From positions 142,496 to 206,495 of the forward strand of contig SEHB01000006.1 of assembly GCA_004143945.1 (NCBI GenBank): DNA of 64,000 nucleotides. Direction: 5' to 3'. Shown piece after piece: positions 40,690 to 48,392 of the stretch. This DNA comes from Lysobacteraceae bacterium (GTDB taxonomy: Bacteria > Pseudomonadota > Gammaproteobacteria > Xanthomonadales > Rhodanobacteraceae). A model generated the notes under the pieces. That model did no database searches. It was not told the origin of the DNA and worked only from the letters and a program-made list of their open reading frames with translations. A program made the translations under genes and the position numbers. Position 1 is the stretch's first letter. Each line of letters opens with the position of its first letter.

Positions 40690-41466
40690 TCAGAACGTTT
40701 CGGGAATCCAGAAATCCGGATCGCGCAGCTTCTCGCGCGCGGGCTTGCGCGGAAGCTTCGGCAGCTTCAGCGGCTTGTCGGGCGGCGCACGTTCGGGCAG
40801 CTGCCGCAGCAGGTGGGCGACGAGGTTGAGGCGGCCACGCTTCTGGTTGTTGAAGTCCACCACGAACCACGGCGCATGTTTCGCATGCGTCGCCTTCAAC
40901 ATCGTGTCGCGCGCCTTGCCGTAATCGACGTAGCGCTTGCGTGCCTCGAGGTCGACCGGCGAGATCTTGAAGCGCTTGAGCGGATCGGTCGCACGTTCGG
41001 CGAAGCGCTGCTCCTGTTCGTCCTGGTCGACCGCGAGCCAGTATTTCAGCAGGATCAGACCGTCGGCGGTGATCAGGCGCTCGAACAGCGGGCAGTCGGC
41101 GAGGAACTGCCGGTATTGCGCATCGGTGCAGAAGCCCATCACGTGCTCGACGCCGGCGCGGTTGTACCAGCTGCGGTCGAACAGCACGAGTTCCCCCGCG
41201 GCCGGAAGGTGGCGCGCGTAGCGCTGGAAATACCATTGCGTGGCTTCGCGTTCGCTCGGCTTCGAGAGCGCGACGGTGCGCACGTGGCGCGGATTGAGCG
41301 GCTCCTCGATCGCCTTGATGACGCCGCCCTTGCCGGCTGCGTCGCGACCCTCGAACACGACGACGACGCGCTTGCCGTGCGCGATGATCCAGCGCTGCAG
41401 GTCGAGCAGGTCGTCGTGCATGCGCTCGATCTGATCGTTGTACCCCGGCTTCTTCTGTTCCTTCAC
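40690..41466 (-). CDS. ppk2: Polyphosphate kinase 2 (PPK2 family)
   Basis: The approximately 258-residue kinase transfers phosphate between polyphosphate and nucleotides. It shows the P-loop VVVFEGRDAAGKGGVIKAI, DRSWYNRAGVEHVMGFC and the lid region FKISPVDLEARKRYVDYGKARDTM. This resembles class I PPK2, which makes NTPs from NDPs. The start is uncertain: GTG 41466 gives a standard N-terminus (VKEQKKPGYNDQIERMHDDL); GTG 41520 adds 18 poorly conserved residues. It follows moaB on the same strand. Confidence 0.88.
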   Translation of the reverse strand: MKEQKKPGYNDQIERMHDDLLDLQRWIIAHGKRVVVVFEGRDAAGKGGVIKAIEEPLNPRHVRTVALSKPSEREATQWYFQRYARHLPAAGELVLFDRSWYNRAGVEHVMGFCTDAQYRQFLADCPLFERLITADGLILLKYWLAVDQDEQEQRFAERATDPLKRFKISPVDLEARKRYVDYGKARDTMLKATHAKHAPWFVVDFNNQKRGRLNLVAHLLRQLPERAPPDKPLKLPKLPRKPAREKLRDPDFWIPETF

Positions 41467-41526
41467 GGCGGGATCCCGGTTGGAGTGGAGGTGACGCTGC
41501 GCACGGCGCGACCCGGCCACGACGGC

Positions 41527-42045
41527 TCACTCGCGCAGGCGCGGACGCAATCCGGCGAGGTTGCAGGGTTTCGTCGTCGCATCGAGCTGGGGGCGCAGCA
41601 GCCGCTCCCAGGCCGTGCGGCAGGCCGAGGTGGAGCCGGGCAGGCAGAACACGAAGGTCGCGTTGGCGAGGCCCGCGAATGCGCGCGACTGCAGGGTCGA
41701 GGTGCCGATTTCCTCGAAGCTCAACGCGCGGAACATCTCGCCGAAGCCCGGCATCTGCTTGTCGAGCAAGGGCAGGATCGCCTCGGGCGTCGAATCGCGA
41801 CCGGTGAAACCGGTGCCACCGGTCACGATCACGCCATCGACGGCTTCGTCCGCGATCCAGTCCGCGACGACCGCGCGGATGCGATAGAGATGGTCGCGCT
41901 CGATGCGCCGCTCGTGCAGCAGGTGCCCGGCCTGGCCGAGCGAAAGCACGAGATAATCGCCGGAACCGTCGTTGCCGGCATTGCGCGTGTCCGAAACGGT
42001 CAGCACGCACAGGCGAAGCGGAACGAAGGCATCGGCGGCGGTCAT
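41527..42045 (-). CDS. moaB: Molybdenum cofactor biosynthesis protein MoaB
   Basis: The 172-residue protein belongs to the MoaB/MogA molybdopterin adenylyltransferase family. It has VLTVSDTRN at the N-terminus, the loop GGTGFTGRDSTPEA and LPGSTSACRTAWERLLRPQL. Length matches E. coli MoaB (170). No other molybdenum genes lie in the window. Confidence 0.92.
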   Translation of the reverse strand: MTAADAFVPLRLCVLTVSDTRNAGNDGSGDYLVLSLGQAGHLLHERRIERDHLYRIRAVVADWIADEAVDGVIVTGGTGFTGRDSTPEAILPLLDKQMPGFGEMFRALSFEEIGTSTLQSRAFAGLANATFVFCLPGSTSACRTAWERLLRPQLDATTKPCNLAGLRPRLRE

Positions 42046-42109
42046 GCGCGCAGCCTAGCGTGGGCGACGCCCGCTGCAAAGGCACCCGTGGCTTCGCCTG
42101 CGCCAGGCC

Positions 42110-44197
42110 TCATTCGAGGGGCGCGGGCGCGAGTCCGGCGCGGTCGCGCTCGGCCATCCGGCGCAGCAACCCGGCGAAATCGCGTGCGAAGCCGCGCATG
42201 TCGAACAGGCCCGCGCGCTCGCGCGCATCGGCGACGCGCGCGCGCAGCGCCGCGCGTGCAGCCGGATCATTCCCGAGGCGCGCCGCGATCGCGACGTATG
42301 CGTCGTCGTCGGCTGCCATGAGTTCGTCGAGCCCGAGGTGATGCACGAGGCTCGCCGCAACCCGCGATGCGAACGTCTCGCCCGGGCAGGTCAGCACCGG
42401 GCAGCCGGCCCAGAGTGCATCTGATGCGGTGGTATGCGCGCCGTACGGCGCGGTGTCGAGGAACAGGTCCGCATGCGCGTAGCGCGCGAGGTGCTGCTCG
42501 TGCGGCAACGGTGGGCCGAACACGAGGCGCGTGGGCGGGATGTGCGCGCGCGCGGCCTCCGCCCGCAGCCGCGCGTTCGCGTCGTCGGGACCATCGAGCA
42601 GCCACAGCACGCCCGCCGGCACCGCCTGCAGCACCGCGAGCAGCCGCGTGAACGTGGTCCGATTGAGTTTCCAGCTGTTGTTGAAGCAGGCGAACACGAC
42701 CGCGTCCGCGGGCAGCCCGTGGCGTTCGCGCGGCTGCGGCGCGACGATGCGTCGCGTCGTGTCTGACGGCTGGAAACACCGCGGCAGCCAGGCCACGTTC
42801 TCGGCGAAATGCGGCCAGTGCGCGCGCGGCAACACGATGCGGTCCGCGATCACGTAGGACATCCATGGCGCGCCGAGCGTGCCGGGGTACGCGAGCCAGT
42901 TGACCTGCAAGGGCGCCGGCCGCAATGCGAACACGCGCGGACGCGAGCCCTGGCAGTAGCCGTCGACGTCGACCAGCACCTCGATGCCGGCCGCGTGCAC
43001 GCGCGCTGCGATCGTTTCGTCGGTCGCCGAGGACACGTCGTGCCAGGCATGCGCTGCGGCGCGCAGGCGCTGCATCAGCGCGCCGCCGTCGTCGCGCGCG
43101 GTCGAGAACAGGTGCAGATCGAGCGCCTCGTCGCGCAGCGCTTCGATGCATGCGACGACGAGCAGCGCGGTCGGATGGTTGCCGAAGCCGTTCGCGACGA
43201 ATCCGACGCGCAGTGGGTCGCCGGCGCGGCGCCGCTCGAGCCGCAGCGGTCGCGCCGCACGCACCGGCGCGACCGCGCGTTCGATCGTGGCGGCCTGGGT
43301 GGCCGCGCAACGCAGCTGCAGGGCGGCGCCCGCATCTTCGGCGAGGAAACCGAAGGGCGCGATGCCCGAAGCGCCCGCGGCGACGCGCGCGGCGAGCCGC
43401 GCGGAGAGTGCGTCGAGCCCCTCCCAGTCGCACAGGCGTCGACGCACGAACACCAGTTGCGCGAGCGCGGGATCGAGTCCGGGGTCGCGTTCGAGCGCGC
43501 GCGCATGGCACGCCGCGGCCTGCGCGGGTCGACCCGACTCTTCGGCCATGAGCCCCGCCTGGTACGGAAAACGCGCATCACGCGGCGCCGAGCGCGCGCC
43601 AGCCTCGTAGGCATCGAACGCATCGACGTGGCGCTGCTGCGCCGCAAGTGCATGGCCGAGCACGAGCAGCGCTTCGGGATGCCCCGGCGCGAGCGCGAGT
43701 CCCGCGCGCGCGGAGCGCTCGGCCGCGTTCGCGTCGCCGAGCGCGAGTTCTGCCGCGGCGAGGTTGCACCATCCGCCGAGGTAGCCCGGCGCCGCGCGCG
43801 TAGCCGCCGCATAGGCATCGCGCGCGCCCGCGGTGTCGCCTGCGGCGAGTCGCGCGTTGCCTAGACCGTTCAGCGCCGCCGGGTGCGCGGGCGCGAGGCG
43901 GACCGCGGTCTCGAGTGCAGTGCGTGCAGCCGCTGCGTCGCCACCTGCGAGCAGCACGCTGCCGAGGTTGCACAGCACCTCGATCGATGCGGGAGCAATC
44001 GAACGCGCGTGCTCGAGCGCATCGCGCGCCTGCGCGATGCGTCCCAGCTGGAACAGCGCGATGCCGTGCAGCCGCGCGGCCTCCGGCTGGCGGGGCAGGC
44101 GCTCCCGCAGGTGCATGGCCTCGCTCGCCGCGAGTTCGGGGCGACCGCTCGCGATCAAGCTCGCGATCCGGTCGAGCGCGGTCGTGGAATCGTCCAT
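42110..44197 (-). CDS. TPR protein with SPINDLY/OGT-type glycosyltransferase domain
   Basis: The 695-residue protein has about six tetratricopeptide repeats (residues 10-260). A glycosyltransferase-41 (O-GlcNAc transferase-like) domain follows: DPLRVGFVANGFGNHPTALL, LQVNWLAYPGTLGAPWMSYV, ACFNNSWKLNRTTFTRLLAV and DLFLDTAPYGAHTTASDALW. The SPINDLY C-terminus is complete. Bacterial relatives glycosylate cytosolic or surface proteins, but the target is unknown. ATG 44197 is chosen; a longer frame upstream is not supported. It is divergent from the redox cluster that starts at 44333. Confidence 0.88.
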   Translation of the reverse strand: MDDSTTALDRIASLIASGRPELAASEAMHLRERLPRQPEAARLHGIALFQLGRIAQARDALEHARSIAPASIEVLCNLGSVLLAGGDAAAARTALETAVRLAPAHPAALNGLGNARLAAGDTAGARDAYAAATRAAPGYLGGWCNLAAAELALGDANAAERSARAGLALAPGHPEALLVLGHALAAQQRHVDAFDAYEAGARSAPRDARFPYQAGLMAEESGRPAQAAACHARALERDPGLDPALAQLVFVRRRLCDWEGLDALSARLAARVAAGASGIAPFGFLAEDAGAALQLRCAATQAATIERAVAPVRAARPLRLERRRAGDPLRVGFVANGFGNHPTALLVVACIEALRDEALDLHLFSTARDDGGALMQRLRAAAHAWHDVSSATDETIAARVHAAGIEVLVDVDGYCQGSRPRVFALRPAPLQVNWLAYPGTLGAPWMSYVIADRIVLPRAHWPHFAENVAWLPRCFQPSDTTRRIVAPQPRERHGLPADAVVFACFNNSWKLNRTTFTRLLAVLQAVPAGVLWLLDGPDDANARLRAEAARAHIPPTRLVFGPPLPHEQHLARYAHADLFLDTAPYGAHTTASDALWAGCPVLTCPGETFASRVAASLVHHLGLDELMAADDDAYVAIAARLGNDPAARAALRARVADARERAGLFDMRGFARDFAGLLRRMAERDRAGLAPAPLE

Positions 44198-44332
44198 CGT
44201 CCTTCGTGCCTCGCAGTCGATGCATTCTAGGTGCATGCGACGCAGGTTGCCGACGGGAACGACCGACATGCTGACGCGGTGCGCGCGACGATGGCACCAT
44301 CGCGGCCTTGTCTCGCCCGGGGCGTCGCGCGC

Positions 44333-46282
44333 ATGCGGACCGCGTTGAACGGATGGCTCGTGGTGGCTGCACTCGTGTTTCCGCTCTCGACCGTGACGGC
44401 CGCACCGGCAGGGCCGGCGGCGACCTCGGTGATGCGCGTCGCCGGCGGCGAGGTGGCGATCGGCCTCGATCCCGACGCGCTCGCCGCGCTCGACCTGCAG
44501 CTCGCCGGCGCGGATCGCGCGCGCGACGTCATCGACGGCGTTCGCGGCCGGCGCCAGCACCGCGCGCGCTACGAGGCGCGCGAAGGCGACCTCGACCTGC
44601 GCCTCGAAGACGGCATCGTCGTCGCGCTCGGCGCCGGCACGCTGCAGTACGCGGGCGGGCCCGTATTCACGCATGCGGGCCGGCGCATCGGCCTTGCGGG
44701 ATTCGGCCTGCGCGCGTCTTCCGCGGCGCCGCTCGACCTCGAGCTCGTCGACGCAGGCGGCACGGTCTGGTTCAGTGCCGACCATGCGCACCATGGCGTC
44801 GAAGAGGGCGAGCCGCGCCGGTTCGCGATGCGTGCGATGAACCTGCGCCTGTCGCCGCATTTCGCGCGCGTGCTCGGCGAGGCGGCCCGCGCGAACCTCG
44901 TCGTCGGTTCGCTCGACCTCGTCGTTCAGATCGAAGGCACGGGCGGCGCACAGGCCGGACGCGCCTGCAGCGCACCGTGGCCGGCGCCCGGGTTGCGCAC
45001 CGATGTCGCGCTGATCCGCTCCAACCTCAGCGGGTTCTGGGACGCCGTCTACGCGCCGCGATGCGGGCGTCCGCCGTTGCCCGATGGCGGCGCCTGTACG
45101 GCGAGCGACGACGACGGCTTCGTCGTGATCGGCGCGGATGCGAGCCTGCGCAACGTCGGCGAGACCGCGATTCCGTGGCATGCGAGTTTCAGCGGCAACC
45201 ACCCGCCGCATGGCGGTGACCAGCATCCGGTGCTGGTGTGGAACCTGTACCGCATCGGTGCCGACGGGCGCATCCGCCAGATCGGTGCTTCCGGCGCGAA
45301 GCACGCGTTCTATTCGGTCAACCGCAACTGTGGCTGCGCGGGTGGCAACGTGTTCTGGCCGGGCTGCGACGACATCTACTCGTTCGCGAGCAATGACAAC
45401 GGCGGTGGCGCGCAGCACCTCGCGCCGCGCGCCGAGATCATCCCGTATGGCGTGCGCTGGGCGCGCTGCGGCTCGGCCTGGGACGCCGATTGCGACGGCC
45501 GCATGGACGCGGGCAGTGGCGCGCAGGATCTCTACCAGCATCGGCTGCTCGCGCGCGAACGCGACCTGCTGCCGCCGCTCGCGGACGGCGCGGACTACCT
45601 GTTCGAGTACTGGTATCTCGTGCGGGAAGACGGCGACCTCTACAACACGATCGGCCATCGCCGGATCAGGCCGCGCAAGCTCGGCGCGAACTGGTCGGTG
45701 CAACTCGTCGATCCGACGCCGCCGCATTTCGACTTCTTCGTCGGCCCCGCGCTGGATCGCTGGGTCGACCGCGCTCGGCCGCCACCGCATTCGGCCAATC
45801 GCGAACTCGCGACACGCGACGGACGCGCGCGCATCGCTGCAAAGGCGACCAGCCTCGGCGGCGGCCGCTGGCGCTACGAGTACGCGGTGATGAACTTCGA
45901 CTACGCGCGCGTCGCGATCGATCCGGCGCACGCACGCGAACCCGACCTGCGCCTGCTTGCGCATCGCGGCTTCGCGCGCTTCGAGGTGCGACTGCCTGCC
46001 GGCGTGCGCGCGCAGGAGATCGCGTCCGCGGGACTCGGCGATGCGAGCGCCGGCGCGTGGCGCGGTCGCCAGCGGGGTCGCGCCGTGGAATGGACGGCCC
46101 CGTCCCTTGCCAATACACTCGAATGGGGCATGCTCCGTCACTTCGAGTTCGTCGCCGCGGTCGCGCCAGGCGTCGCTGCAGTGCAACTCGCAGGCGCGGC
46201 GATGCCGCAGGCACCCGAACAGGTGCATGCAATGCAGCTGCCAGGCCCCGCGGCGCCGAGCGCCAAACCGCCCAGTCCTTAG
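44333..46282 (+). CDS. Exported protein, paralogue 1 of an uncharacterised family in the redox cluster
   Basis: The 649-residue protein has a signal peptide (MRTALNGWLVVAALVFPL, cleaved near VTA-AP). It shares with the genes at 48393, 50460 and 56751 the core GDQHPVLVWNLYRIGADG, GAKHAF, WARCGSAWDADCDG and WRYEYAVMNFDYAR. It is the most divergent of the four: it lacks the CxxC segment in the same form, has extra Cys-rich stretches, and ends in a Pro/Ala tail without the IFEDGFE motif. The pentaheme cytochrome gene starts 3 bp after its stop. The family function is unknown to me. Starts at 44231 and 44291 are possible. Confidence 0.7.
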   Translation: MRTALNGWLVVAALVFPLSTVTAAPAGPAATSVMRVAGGEVAIGLDPDALAALDLQLAGADRARDVIDGVRGRRQHRARYEAREGDLDLRLEDGIVVALGAGTLQYAGGPVFTHAGRRIGLAGFGLRASSAAPLDLELVDAGGTVWFSADHAHHGVEEGEPRRFAMRAMNLRLSPHFARVLGEAARANLVVGSLDLVVQIEGTGGAQAGRACSAPWPAPGLRTDVALIRSNLSGFWDAVYAPRCGRPPLPDGGACTASDDDGFVVIGADASLRNVGETAIPWHASFSGNHPPHGGDQHPVLVWNLYRIGADGRIRQIGASGAKHAFYSVNRNCGCAGGNVFWPGCDDIYSFASNDNGGGAQHLAPRAEIIPYGVRWARCGSAWDADCDGRMDAGSGAQDLYQHRLLARERDLLPPLADGADYLFEYWYLVREDGDLYNTIGHRRIRPRKLGANWSVQLVDPTPPHFDFFVGPALDRWVDRARPPPHSANRELATRDGRARIAAKATSLGGGRWRYEYAVMNFDYARVAIDPAHAREPDLRLLAHRGFARFEVRLPAGVRAQEIASAGLGDASAGAWRGRQRGRAVEWTAPSLANTLEWGMLRHFEFVAAVAPGVAAVQLAGAAMPQAPEQVHAMQLPGPAAPSAKPPSP

Positions 46283-46285
46283 ACG

Positions 46286-48226
46286 ATGCCGCACATGTCC
46301 CGATCGATCGCGTTGCCCTTCCGCCACCTGTTCGCGTTCGCGCTGTCGATCTTCGTCGCGCACGACGCCAGCGCCGGGGATGCCTGGTGGCAGGTCGCGC
46401 AGCACCTGCAGCCCGCGGGCAGCATCGACCTCACGCCGCATGGCACGCAGCCCGGGCTCGCCAACGACTTGCAGGTCTCGGACCAGTGCGCGTCCTGCCA
46501 TTCGGCGAACAACGCAAGCGAGCGCGCGTTCCGCCCGTATTCGAGCTGGAGCGGCAGCATGATGGCGAACGCGACGCGCGATCCGTTGTTCTGGGCCGCG
46601 CTCGATGTCGCCAACAAGGATTTCCCGGGCGCCGGCGATTTCTGCCTGCGCTGCCACACCCCGCGCGGATGGCTCGAGGGCCGCGTGGTCAAGCCCGGCT
46701 TCAATCCGCTGCCCGGCACGCCCGAGCAGGGTGCGAACGGATGCCTGCTGGTCGGCCAGTACGATTCGCCCGACGACCTCAACAGCGATTTCGGCGGACT
46801 CACCTGCCACTTCTGCCATCGCATGATGCCGACCGGGCCGCTCGGCGAACCCGGCTACACCGAGAACGCGAACATCTGGGTCGACGACGCGCCGTGCGCG
46901 AACACCGGCGATTTCGAACCCTGCCGGCGCGGCCCGTACGACTATCCGGGCGGCGGCGGGGCGCCACCGCATCCATGGGTCTATTCCGAGTACCACGTGC
47001 AGAGCGAGATGTGCGGCACCTGCCACAACGTCACCTCGCCCGACACCGACAAGGGCCCGCTGAAGACGCTCAAGCTCGCGAACGGCACCGACACCGGCAT
47101 TCCGTTCCCGATCGAGCGCACGTTCGCCGAATGGCAGCGCAGCGCGTATCCCGCGATGACGGAGAAGCAGTGCCAGGACTGCCACATGCCGCAGAGCGAG
47201 GACCCGAACGCGAGCGCGTGCTCGTTCGGCGGCAACCGCGCGGGCAACCTCGGCGTCCACGAGTTCGTCGGCGGCAATACCTGGATCCCCGCGATCATCA
47301 AGGGCCAGTACGCGGCCGGGCTCGAATCGGCCGGCCCCGAGCGCGCCGCGACGTACGACCAGACCATCCAGTGGGCGCGCGACCTGCTCGCGACCGCGGC
47401 CGTGGTGGATGCGACGCTGCAATCCTATACGCCGCCCGGCGCCGGCACGGGCTCGATGTCGGTGCGCGTCAGCGTCACCAACAACAGCGGGCACAAGCTG
47501 CCGAGCGGATACGGCGAAGGTCGCCGCATGTGGTTGAACCTCCAGGTGCGTGACGCGAACGGTGGCCTCGTCCACGAAAGCGCGGGCTACGACCCGACCA
47601 CCGGCGTGCTCGCGCAGGATGCGCAGGCGCGCGTGTACGAAGTGCTGCAGGGCATCCACGATCACAACGGCAGCGGAAGTTGCGACGTCGACGACGCGAG
47701 CGGCAAGCCGATGTTCCATTTCGTGCTGAACGACTGCATCGCGAAGGACAACCGGATTCCGCCGCTCGGCTTCAAGCCCGCGACGGTCGCCGATCCGAAC
47801 GCGTACGAGGTCGGTCCGGTGCCGGCCGGCCTCTATCCGGAGACGACGCCGGGTTCGGGCGTGCTCGTCAACTACGACACGGTCGACTACACGATCGCGG
47901 TGCCGGTCGGCACCGTCGGCCCGCTGACCGCGACCGCGCGGCTCTACTACCAGACCGCGAGCAAGGAATACATCGAGTTCCTGCGCGACGAGGCGGTCGC
48001 CAACGGCACCCAGGGCGAGAACCTCATGTGCTCGGGCGCGGCAGCCCGACCGTTCGATGTCGGCCCGCAAGGCAAGACGCGCGGGCAGTACATGTACGAC
48101 CTCTGGAGCGGCAAGGAATTCGGCGATCGCGTGTTCACCGACGGCTTCGACGGACCGCTGATGCAGGGCTACGGCAAGTCGCCGCCGGAGCTGATCGGCT
48201 ACGACGCGGTCACCACCACGCCCTGA
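46286..48226 (+). CDS. Pentaheme c-type cytochrome, exported
   Basis: The 646-residue protein has a signal peptide (about 1-30, ending DASA-GD) and five CxxCH heme sites at residues 68-72, 120-124, 174-178, 243-247 and 296-300. The heme domain (MMANATRDPLFWAALDVAN) resembles cytochrome c554-like multiheme proteins. The C-terminal half contains NNSGHKLPSGYGEGRRMWLN, a beta-domain motif seen in other multiheme cytochromes, where its role is unclear to me. RVFTDGFDGP near residue 620 resembles the DGFE tail motif. It is coupled to paralogue 1. It is probably a periplasmic or cell-surface electron carrier or oxidoreductase. Confidence 0.9.
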   Translation: MPHMSRSIALPFRHLFAFALSIFVAHDASAGDAWWQVAQHLQPAGSIDLTPHGTQPGLANDLQVSDQCASCHSANNASERAFRPYSSWSGSMMANATRDPLFWAALDVANKDFPGAGDFCLRCHTPRGWLEGRVVKPGFNPLPGTPEQGANGCLLVGQYDSPDDLNSDFGGLTCHFCHRMMPTGPLGEPGYTENANIWVDDAPCANTGDFEPCRRGPYDYPGGGGAPPHPWVYSEYHVQSEMCGTCHNVTSPDTDKGPLKTLKLANGTDTGIPFPIERTFAEWQRSAYPAMTEKQCQDCHMPQSEDPNASACSFGGNRAGNLGVHEFVGGNTWIPAIIKGQYAAGLESAGPERAATYDQTIQWARDLLATAAVVDATLQSYTPPGAGTGSMSVRVSVTNNSGHKLPSGYGEGRRMWLNLQVRDANGGLVHESAGYDPTTGVLAQDAQARVYEVLQGIHDHNGSGSCDVDDASGKPMFHFVLNDCIAKDNRIPPLGFKPATVADPNAYEVGPVPAGLYPETTPGSGVLVNYDTVDYTIAVPVGTVGPLTATARLYYQTASKEYIEFLRDEAVANGTQGENLMCSGAAARPFDVGPQGKTRGQYMYDLWSGKEFGDRVFTDGFDGPLMQGYGKSPPELIGYDAVTTTP

Positions 48227-48256
48227 ACGACTCCATCCGCCGAGGTACGGCAGCAC

Positions 48257-48274
48257 CTACGACCTAAGTCGTAG
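48257..48274. promoter_or_regulatory. Perfect palindrome CTACGAC-CTAA-GTCGTAG, candidate operator
   Basis: An 18-bp inverted repeat with 7-bp arms lies in the 166-bp gap between cytochrome 1 and paralogue 2, 119 bp before the next start. No T-run follows, so it is not a terminator. The symmetry fits a dimeric regulator site, for example LuxR/NarL-type. Confidence 0.5.
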
Positions 48275-48392
48275 TTTCCCGCCCCGCAGCGTGCGGCTTC
48301 CTGGCCTGCGTGCTAGATTCGGTGACTGGCGTTCATCGAACCAGTCGCATGCGCGCATGGCGCGCATCTCCATCATCCCGGGGTGGACCAGC

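Noticed and set aside
44198..48256. Long open frame on the reverse strand extending the glycosyltransferase by about 1350 codons
   Set aside because: It is antisense to paralogue 1 and the cytochrome, Arg/Val/Ala-rich and without domains. Absence of stops is expected in such GC-rich DNA.
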